NCBI RefSeq assembly: GCF_001884185.1
Contig: NZ_MAOE01000111.1
Location: forward strand, 1-64,000
DNA from: Bacillus albus
GTDB taxonomy: Bacteria > Bacillota > Bacilli > Bacillales > Bacillaceae_G
Direction of reading: 5' to 3'
DNA length: 64,000 nucleotides
The notes beneath the pieces are model-generated. The model worked only from the letters and a program-made list of their open reading frames with translations. It searched no databases and was not told where the DNA came from. Made by a program: the position numbers and the translations under genes. This document shows, piece after piece, positions 57,409 through 64,000 of the stretch (positions are counted from its first letter, which is position 1; every line of letters begins with the position of its first letter).

Positions 57409-57442
57409 AAACGAGTGCATCATACTTGATGCACTCGTTTTT
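57407..57442. terminator. Terminator of the cta operon
   Basis: AAAACGAGTGCATCA-TACT-TGATGCACTCGTTTT stem, 15 pairs, T-runs on both strands. Confidence 0.95.
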
Positions 57443-57445
57443 ATT

Positions 57446-57811
57446 TTATTCAATGATTTGGAATTCTTTTAACTCTTTTTCAACATTTTGTAGGAGTTGT
57501 TCGCTTTTTTGAAGTACATTCGTTGGGAAGGTTTCACCATCACCATATTCAACGCCGTGAGGATAATAATGTTTACCTAATAAGGGAGGAAGTAGCTTTA
57601 TTTCGGCGTGTCTACTACCAACGTCACCTTCAACAGCTAAACCTTGTACGCGTAAATAATAAACATCGTTTAATATTTCGAATTTATAATCGTATGTAAC
57701 TCGTTCATAATCCCATTGTCCAGCAAGTACAAAATGGTTTTTCTCCATAATCTCTGTTAATAGTGTTAAATCAACGACTGCCCCATTGAATTTCATATTT
57801 GTAAATTGCAT
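57446..57811 (-). CDS. YugN-like protein
   Basis: 121 residues, soluble. FVLAGQWDYERVTYDYKFEILNDVYYLRVQGLAVEGDVGSRHAEIKLLPPLLGKHYYPHGVEYG is the YugN signature. Function unknown. CAAGGAGGTATTATATG is a strong ribosome site. Convergent with ctaG. Confidence 0.85.
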   Translation of the reverse strand: MQFTNMKFNGAVVDLTLLTEIMEKNHFVLAGQWDYERVTYDYKFEILNDVYYLRVQGLAVEGDVGSRHAEIKLLPPLLGKHYYPHGVEYGDGETFPTNVLQKSEQLLQNVEKELKEFQIIE

Positions 57812-58018
57812 ATAATACCTCCTTGTTTAATGTTACGTTATTATTTTTATAATAGTATGAATAATAAGGAAATGCAATTCATATTGAGAGAAAAGGGATA
57901 ATCCAGACTTTTTTTGCGAAAATATGATATAGTGAAAAGAGTACGGTACACACAAAAAAAGGAAAGAAAAGGATTTGTGTATATCTCAATTTTATGTTTT
58001 GTGCAGGAGGTATATCGA

Positions 58019-59053
58019 TTGAAGAAATTATTGCGTATCGTAATCATTACAGTTTTAATTTTAGCTGTTGATTTATACGGGAAATTACTCGTTTCACAAT
58101 ATATATTAACCCCATCTCAATCAAAGCAAGAAAATAAAATTGTGAAAAAGAAAAAGCAAGTAAATGAAGACTCTTCCAATACGGTTTTAAATATGATTGG
58201 CGGGGACTCTGAAAATTTATTAGCAAAATGGGGAGAACCTTCTCGAATAGAGCCGTCTGCTTACGGATACGAATGGTGGGTGTACAGTCAAGATTTAGCT
58301 CAGTATGTTCAATTTGGGGTTGCTGAACGCAAAGTTGTAACGGCGTATGTTGCTGGTGAAGAGGTTAAAGTACCGCCTTATTATATAAATGAAAAATATG
58401 AAGATGTGTATAAAAAGAATCCGCTCTCTCATGAGATTTCGTTAAAAAGAGGGAAGAATAGTTATCAATTTGAGTTATCTGATACCGAAGTGATGGAACA
58501 ACCATTAATACCTGTAGAAGATGGCTGGGCACAATTATATTTTGATCATTTTACACATGAGCTTGTTGGTGTTCGGTATATGGATGACGAAACGTTATTA
58601 CGACAAAGACCGTATCAGCTTGTTTATTCAGGTGAATTACTAGCAGAACAACCATTAACTCCAGAGAAAATGAAACAAATAGAGAATGGAAATATGCAAC
58701 AAATTTTTGATTTAACAAATATTATTCGAAGTCGTCATAAGTTGCCGTTGTTAACATGGGATCAACAAACGGCAGATGTGGCTATTGGTCATAGTAAAGA
58801 CATGAAGGATAATAATTACTTTTCACACGATTCACCTACACTAGGTACGCTAGGAGATCGTCTGCAGCGCGGGAAAGTAGGATTTCAACTTGCTGGTGAG
58901 AATATAGCTGCGCAACATAGTGATGGAATTGCGGCGGTGCAAGGTTGGTTAAATAGTGAAGGTCATAGAAAGAATTTGTTAAATGAACAATTCACAGGGT
59001 TAGGTGTCGGGGTATACGATAAATTTTACACACAAAACTTTATTCGAAAATAA
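58019..59053 (+). CDS. ylbC: YlbC: CAP/SCP-domain exported protein
   Basis: 344 residues. One N-terminal hydrophobic helix (LLRIVIITVLILAVDLYGKL) as signal or anchor; CAP-associated N-terminal domain (about 55-195: MIGGDSENLLAKWGEPSRIEPSAYGYEW); CAP domain (225-344) with NIIRSRHKLPLLTWD, SHDSPTLGTLGDRL and GENIAA, W-x-x-S-x-GHRKNLL. The TTG start at 58019 follows GCAGGAGGTATATCGA and gives B. subtilis YlbC length; the longer frame from 57914 is not supported. Function in the cell envelope is unknown. Its stop codon starts a repeated hairpin element. Confidence 0.9.
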   Translation: MKKLLRIVIITVLILAVDLYGKLLVSQYILTPSQSKQENKIVKKKKQVNEDSSNTVLNMIGGDSENLLAKWGEPSRIEPSAYGYEWWVYSQDLAQYVQFGVAERKVVTAYVAGEEVKVPPYYINEKYEDVYKKNPLSHEISLKRGKNSYQFELSDTEVMEQPLIPVEDGWAQLYFDHFTHELVGVRYMDDETLLRQRPYQLVYSGELLAEQPLTPEKMKQIENGNMQQIFDLTNIIRSRHKLPLLTWDQQTADVAIGHSKDMKDNNYFSHDSPTLGTLGDRLQRGKVGFQLAGENIAAQHSDGIAAVQGWLNSEGHRKNLLNEQFTGLGVGVYDKFYTQNFIRK

Positions 59054-59144
59054 AGTGGAGTTTAAACTAGAGGGATGTACAACGCTCGGCTAGTTACCCG
59101 TATTGTAGGTGGGAATGTTACCGCATGCAATTAGTAGGATAAAA
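59050..59144. repeat. Possible third copy of the ~95-bp hairpin element (copy 2)
   Basis: Begins ATAAAGTG at the ylbC stop, has an AACTAG/CTAGTT pair (59065-59070, 59090-59095) where other copies have ATCAG/CTGAT or TTAG/CTAA, then TTACCCG and a closing GGATAA. The match to 14388 and 62304 is weaker than theirs to each other. Confidence 0.35.
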
Positions 59145-59190
59145 AGGTGCATGAATCGTCTGAAAATAGGCGAACCATGCGCCTTTTTTT
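59141..59190 (+). terminator. Terminator downstream of ylbC
   Basis: AAAAGGTGCATG...CATGCGCCTTTT with an inner TCG-CT/AG-CGA helix, followed by TTTTTC. Confidence 0.88.
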
Positions 59191-59229
59191 TCTTATTATA
59201 TAGTAGATATACATGAAGAGGTGAGGATC

Positions 59230-59679
59230 ATGCCGACAACAAAAGGACCGTTACATCCATCGGTTCAACAGTTTAAAGAGTTTGTAAACCATCACCCTAA
59301 AATGGTTCATGAAGTTAGAAGTGGTCATAAAACTTGGCAACAGTTTTATGAAGAATGGTATTTACTTGGTGAAGAGGATCCGATATGGGCAACTTTTAGA
59401 CCGGATGGAGCACCTGCTTTTTCTTCGGTAAAAGAAAAGAAAAAAGAAAAAAGAAAAGAAAAGGATACTCGAACTGAAGAGGAAAAAACTGCTGATGTGA
59501 TGGGACAAATGCTGTCTTTCTTTAAAAAGCTAGACGTGGAACAAATGCAACATCATTTAGCCAATGTAACGAGTGCTATCGGTAGTGTGCAACAAGCTTT
59601 TCAACAATTTCAAGGGAAGCCCGCGCATCAAGAAGAGAGTACTTCCGAAAATAATCCATTTTTGTTTCAGAAGGATTAG
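59230..59679 (+). CDS. ylbD: YlbD, spore coat protein family
   Basis: 149 residues. HPSVQQFKEFVNHHPKMVHEVRSGHKTWQQFYEEWYLLGEEDPIW is the YlbD head; then a Lys/Glu-rich charged stretch (residues 70-92), then a Gln/His-rich helical tail ending NPFLF. B. subtilis YlbD is listed as a coat protein. ATG 59230 follows GAAGAGGTGAGG; GTG 59221 is in that site. Forms a pair with ylbE 11 bases on. Confidence 0.87.
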   Translation: MPTTKGPLHPSVQQFKEFVNHHPKMVHEVRSGHKTWQQFYEEWYLLGEEDPIWATFRPDGAPAFSSVKEKKKEKRKEKDTRTEEEKTADVMGQMLSFFKKLDVEQMQHHLANVTSAIGSVQQAFQQFQGKPAHQEESTSENNPFLFQKD

Positions 59680-59690
59680 GGGGAAAGCGG

Positions 59691-59936
59691 ATGAGAGCAG
59701 AAATTATGGAGTTTATAAAGGCTGATGAGGATTTATCTCGCTATATTAGAGAGCAACCGTACTGGTATAGAAAACTAACAAGAAACCCTGAAGAAAAAGA
59801 GGCGTTTGAGTTAGCGGCTATGCAACATTTCAAAAAAACGATACCAGATAAAGTTGAGAAATTCCAAAATCAATTAGCTGTTGCCTCCATTATGATCGAT
59901 ATGTTTCAGTATATGAAGCAGCAAAATACAACATAA
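59691..59936 (+). CDS. ylbE: YlbE-like protein
   Basis: 81 residues. DEDLSRYIREQPYWYRKLTRNPEEKEAFELAAMQHFKKTIPDKVEKFQNQ is the YlbE-like domain, all helical. Function unknown. AGGGGGAAAGCGG lies in the end of ylbD, so they are co-transcribed. Confidence 0.88.
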   Translation: MRAEIMEFIKADEDLSRYIREQPYWYRKLTRNPEEKEAFELAAMQHFKKTIPDKVEKFQNQLAVASIMIDMFQYMKQQNTT

Positions 59937-60012
59937 TTGGAAGGGAAAACTATGTCCGTCATGCAGAACTTTTGATACAATAGAAGCGGATTATTTAAAA
60001 AGGAGTTGCAGC

Positions 60013-60591
60013 ATGAGCATGACGGAAATTTGTTTAGTACGACATGGACAAACTGATTGGAATTTTCAAGAGATTATACAGGGACGAGAAGATATTCCGC
60101 TGAATGAAGTAGGGAAGAAGCAAGCGAGCCAAAGTGCAGCTGCTTTGCAAGCGGAGGCATGGGATGTAATTATTAGTAGCCCGTTAATTAGAGCGCACGA
60201 AACAGCTAAGGAAATTGCAGGGGCAACTGGATTACAATCAATTTTATTAGATGAGCGATTTGTTGAACGTAATTTTGGTGAAGCTTCTGGGAAGCCGGTT
60301 GCGACTGTTAGGGAATTAATTGCAGCAGGGGAAGTAGAAGGTATGGAGCAAGATGAAGAGATTGTAGCGCGTTGTTTTGCTGCTGTAAAAGATGTTGCAG
60401 AGGCTCATTCTGGCAAACGTATTATCATTGTAGCCCATTCACATGCGATAAAAGCAATTCTACATGCAATTGCCCCGGAAGATATTTCGTTTAAGACACC
60501 GTTAAAAAATGCATGTATTAGCTATGTGAACGAAAATAGTGGGAAATGGGATGTTCTTAAATATAATATTGCAGAACATATTAATGTATAA
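60013..60591 (+). CDS. Histidine phosphatase (phosphoglycerate mutase-like)
   Basis: 192 residues. Catalytic RHGQTDWN near residue 10 with nucleophile His11; WDVIISSPLIRAHETA, ERNFGEASGK (acid/base Glu) and VAHSHAIKAIL (second His) complete the site. Small members act on phosphosugars, alpha-ribazole phosphate or phosphoglycerate; no cobalamin genes are near, so the substrate is open. AAAAAGGAGTTGCAGC precedes the ATG. It separates ylbE from ylbF, which are adjacent in B. subtilis. Confidence 0.9.
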   Translation: MSMTEICLVRHGQTDWNFQEIIQGREDIPLNEVGKKQASQSAAALQAEAWDVIISSPLIRAHETAKEIAGATGLQSILLDERFVERNFGEASGKPVATVRELIAAGEVEGMEQDEEIVARCFAAVKDVAEAHSGKRIIIVAHSHAIKAILHAIAPEDISFKTPLKNACISYVNENSGKWDVLKYNIAEHINV

Positions 60592-60706
60592 ATTTGTGTG
60601 GACATTATATAAAAATAGTTAGAATGATATCTTTCTGTTTAGTGAGACACTTCAATTAGTAGTTCTATTCTAAATGTGGTATGATGAATACTCGGAGGTG
60701 TCACTC

Positions 60707-61156
60707 ATGATTGTAGCGACGCTGGAAAGCGTATTAATATTAGATAAAGCAGAGCAGCTTGCAAAAGCGATTATCTGTTCAGATATAGCAGAAGATTATC
60801 GTAAGTGTTATAAAGAATTGCATGAAGATATGGAAGTTCAGGCGTTGATTCAGCAATTTACAGCGATGAAAGAACGATATGAGGAAGTGCAACGTTTCGG
60901 TAAATACCATCCTGACTATACTTTCGTTTCGACGAAAATGAGGGAGTTAAAACGTTCTGTAGACTTACATGATAAGATTGCAGCTTTTAAACGAGTAGAA
61001 ACGGCTTTACAAAAGTTGTTAGATGAAGTTAGTGTAGCAATCGGTTCTGAGGTGTCCTCTTCCATCAAAGTTCCAACAGGAAATCCATTTTTCGATGCTG
61101 GTGGCTGTGGTGGCGGTTGTGGTACTGGCGGGGGTTGCGGCTGTAAAACGGGGTAA
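60707..61156 (+). CDS. ricF: RicF/YlbF, subunit of the RicA-RicF-RicT (Y) complex
   Basis: 149 residues. Helical YlbF/YmcA domain (1-120: LDKAEQLAKAIICSDIAEDYRKCYKELHED, FTAMKERYEEVQRFGKYHPDY) and a Cys/Gly tail (CGGGCGTGGGCGCK) with five cysteines. In B. subtilis the complex binds two 4Fe-4S clusters, helps Spo0A phosphorylation and guides RNase Y. The tail fits cluster binding. ATG 60707 follows CGGAGGTGTCACTC; the longer frame from 60674 has no site. A terminator overlaps its stop. Confidence 0.9.
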   Translation: MIVATLESVLILDKAEQLAKAIICSDIAEDYRKCYKELHEDMEVQALIQQFTAMKERYEEVQRFGKYHPDYTFVSTKMRELKRSVDLHDKIAAFKRVETALQKLLDEVSVAIGSEVSSSIKVPTGNPFFDAGGCGGGCGTGGGCGCKTG

Positions 61157-61170
61157 ATCACCCCGTTTTT
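61145..61170 (+). terminator. Terminator of ricF
   Basis: AAAACGGGGT-AAATC-ACCCCGTTTT hairpin; its 5' arm encodes the last codons of ricF. Confidence 0.93.
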
Positions 61171-61282
61171 TAGAAGATAGAAGAAAACGTATACAGAGTT
61201 TGTCCTGTAATGTCATAAATTTCTGATTGGTTTTCATAAAATATAAAATATATGTTTTTAAAAGGAGAAGATGGAGAAGATT

Positions 61283-61549
61283 ATGTTCGGGCAACGACAA
61301 AGTATGATTGTTTATTTACATTCATTGAAACATGCCAAGATTTTAAGGAAATATGGTAACATACATTACATATCAAAACGCTTAAAATATGCAGTAGTAT
61401 ATTGTGATATGGAACAAATTGAGCATATGATGCAAAAGTTGAACAAACTTCCTTTTGTGAAAAAGATAGAACAGTCGTACCGCCCGTATTTAAAAACGGA
61501 ATTTGAAAATTCTCGTCCTGATCGGGCAAAAGAATACGATTATAGTTAA
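61283..61549 (+). CDS. ylbG: YlbG, UPF0298 family
   Basis: 88 residues, ferredoxin-like alpha/beta fold: [59 protein letters not shown]. Function unknown. ATG 61283 is preferred (GATGGAGAAGATT); ATG 61271 has AAAGGAG but too close. Conserved order ylbF-ylbG. Confidence 0.88.
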
Positions 61550-61552
61550 TAG

Positions 61553-61589
61553 AAAAAATCCCCTGCTAATTTTAGCGGGGGATTTTTTT
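61553..61589. terminator. Bidirectional terminator after ylbG
   Basis: AAAAAATCCCC-TGCTA-ATTT-TAGCG-GGGGATTTTTT stem, about 16 pairs. Confidence 0.93.
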
Positions 61590-61604
61590 ACTTGAAATAA
61601 AGTG

Positions 61605-61994
61605 TTATTTCATTGGAGGAATGAAATTATTCATTCGTAAAATACCAATTAAATGATTGAAAAACAGTTCTTTTTCTGGAAAAGTTGTGGATGGTTTTAC
61701 TGTAAAGGTAGTCACTTTTTTTCCTAGTTGTTCTGCCGTTTCTTCAAATAATAGAACACGTTTACTTTTTTTATTTTCAAGTAACGGAATGCCTTCACGA
61801 CATATGTATAATGGCTGGAAGTCACCAGTAGTAGTTGGTTTTAATATTACAACAAGTGAGCACACTTTTTTTTCATTTTTAATCGTTTCAAACTGTAACA
61901 TATGTGTTATACGTTCTTGGTTTGCTTTGGCAATTTCAAGTAATTCATATAAATCAGAGTAGCCTTCTCCAAGTTCTATAAAGCGTTGAATCAT
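61605..61994 (-). CDS. Conserved bacillary protein, unknown
   Basis: 129 residues, soluble. RFIELGEGYSDLYELLEIAKANQERITHMLQF, KVCSLVVILKPTTTGDFQPLYICREGIPL and LLFEETAEQLGKKV suggest an alpha/beta fold. I do not recognise a characterised family and see no catalytic motif. GAGGAGGAAAAAAT precedes the ATG. Convergent with ylbG. In B. subtilis nothing similar is known to me between ylbG and ylbH. Confidence 0.65.
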   Translation of the reverse strand: MIQRFIELGEGYSDLYELLEIAKANQERITHMLQFETIKNEKKVCSLVVILKPTTTGDFQPLYICREGIPLLENKKSKRVLLFEETAEQLGKKVTTFTVKPSTTFPEKELFFNHLIGILRMNNFIPPMK

Positions 61995-62055
61995 ATTTTT
62001 TCCTCCTCTTTCTTTTACTGTACCATCTCACTTTTTAAATGAAAAGTAGACAACG

Positions 62056-62200
62056 AAAAAAAACCCTGCAAAGCAGGGCCCTTCTTATACTAGCATGTAC
62101 TAGTAAGAAGGCAAAGGGAGAGGAGAAACCGGAGGAAGAACTTATGGGGAAACGTAAGTCTTCTCCGCGGTTGGCAACAACATCGAAGGTGATGTTGTTA
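62056..62200 (-). ncRNA. Candidate structured small RNA with terminator
   Basis: Four hairpins in a row, read on the minus strand: AACAACATC-loop-GATGTTGTT (62199-62176); GGAGAAGACTTACG...CTTCCTCC (62167-62130, a few bulges); CCTTCTTACTAG...AAGAAGG (62111-62080, with a two-base bulge); and CCCTGC-TTT-GCAGGG (62078-62064) followed by eight T. The last is a textbook terminator for the minus strand. TTATAA just upstream (about 62205-62200) could be a -10. Ends are approximate; no known RNA family recognised. Confidence 0.5.
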
Positions 62201-62303
62201 TAATTATTTATGTCCAATCTAAATGAAGATATACATCATGAAATTAAATTTTATGTGGGGCTTTTTATTTTTCTTTTTTTTATTTTATGATAGGATAAAA
62301 AAG

Positions 62304-62400
62304 ATAAAGTGAAACTTTAATCAGTGAGGGCATTTCCCACTGATTATTAGCCCGCACCAATCGGGCTTTTACTGCCCGTTAACGCGGGGTAAAGTGAAAC
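62304..62400. repeat. ~95-bp hairpin element (copy 3, best preserved)
   Basis: Flanked by the 11-bp direct repeat TAAAGTGAAAC (62305-62315 and 62390-62400). Inside: ATCAGTG...CACTGAT stem, GCCCG...CGGGC stem, and GCCCGTTAACGCGGG. It resembles the palindromic intergenic bcr repeats of the B. cereus group. Confidence 0.6.
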
Positions 62401-62582
62401 GAATAGTTCGTGTTAGCGAATGGTGAGATGAATACATAAAAATGCAGAGCAGTTATTTTAAACTAAGTTCTTCTAGTGTTCGTTGAAAGATGGATGGAAT
62501 CGTATAGTTTGGTAGCGGTTACCGAATGGAGAAGGGTTTTCTATAATTGCTCGATAGATTGAAATAAAGGTAGTGACAACAG

Positions 62583-64000
<1,418 letters not shown>

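Larger units (their letters stand above)
61995..62582. other. 588-base gap with a structured RNA candidate and a repeat
   Basis: Contains the four-hairpin region 62056-62199 and the hairpin element 62304-62400, listed separately. From 62401 to 62582 I see only weak symmetry (GGTAGCGGTTACC, about 62510) and the rsmD leader. A 19-codon frame (62144-62203, +) has GGAGGA before it but lies inside a hairpin and is probably not a gene. Confidence 0.5.

Noticed and set aside
62144-62203. 19-codon plus-strand frame after GGAGGA
   Set aside because: The start and ribosome site are arms of one hairpin and the end is another; coding is unlikely.
62035-62217. 60-codon minus-strand frame
   Set aside because: No ribosome site, no recognisable protein, and it runs through four hairpins and a terminator; better explained as structured RNA or repeat.
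62401-62582. rsmD leader as a T-box
   Set aside because: No specifier loop, no AGAGA/T-box core sequence, and no terminator/antiterminator pair.

Overview
The window is a stretch of Bacillus chromosome, most likely from the Bacillus cereus group. The DNA is AT-rich, genes carry strong AGGAGG-type ribosome sites, and the order follows the B. subtilis map between ykyA and ylbJ: the yku block (ykuE, fadH/ykuF, ykuI, ykuJ, ykuK, abbA, ykuL/darB, ccpC, dapH, dapL), ktrC-rnjA-rpoY, ykrA-def-pdhABCD, SR1-speA-yktA-yktB-suhB, ylaF-typA-ylaH-ylaI-ylaK-ylaN-ftsW, pycA-ctaA-ctaBCDEFG, and ylbC-D-E-F-G-rsmD-coaD-ylbJ. The species assignment is an inference; no rRNA or tRNA gene is present.

Layout. 1-0.6 kb: end of a decayed IS607-type element (tnpB start, tnpA with its catalytic domain deleted). 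0.6-6 kb: an MFS efflux pump with a clear operator, a lone holin-like gene, a degenerate GGDEF protein, ykyA and ykyB. 6-10 kb: polyphosphate genes ppx and ppk. 10-20 kb: the yku block, covering fatty-acid oxidation, c-di-GMP sensing, AbrB anti-repression, c-di-AMP sensing, catabolite control and the acetylated diaminopimelate branch of lysine/cell-wall synthesis. 20-26 kb: ktrC, RNase J1, RNA polymerase epsilon, a newly noticed 23-residue cationic peptide gene, ykrA, peptide deformylase and a small YjcZ-like spore protein. 26-31.5 kb: the pyruvate dehydrogenase operon. 33 kb: three tandem SR1P genes behind a promoter with two inverted CcpN-type boxes. 33.5-45 kb: spore transglutaminase, arginine decarboxylase, and the ykt/yla genes including typA and the PhoH-like ylaK. 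45-57.4 kb: ftsW, pyruvate carboxylase, heme A synthesis and the caa3 oxidase. 57.4-64 kb: the ylb genes, a four-hairpin candidate RNA, rsmD, coaD and the end of ylbJ.

How the parts fit. Much of the window handles the pyruvate node and respiration: PDH and PycA share pyruvate, CcpC represses citrate-cycle genes in relatives, and the cta genes build the terminal oxidase. SR1P, known in B. subtilis to bind GapA and promote its contact with RNase J1, sits about 9 kb from rnjA. DarB, KtrC and PycA link the region to c-di-AMP, while the degenerate GGDEF and EAL proteins point to c-di-GMP binding rather than turnover.

Most interesting items: the SR1P triplication with CcpN boxes (32.9-33.5 kb), a minus-strand structured RNA candidate (62.06-62.20 kb), a 23-residue Lys-rich peptide gene with its own ribosome site and terminator (24.0 kb), and three diverged copies of a ~95-bp hairpin element, two of which begin at stop codons (14.4, 59.05 and 62.3 kb).
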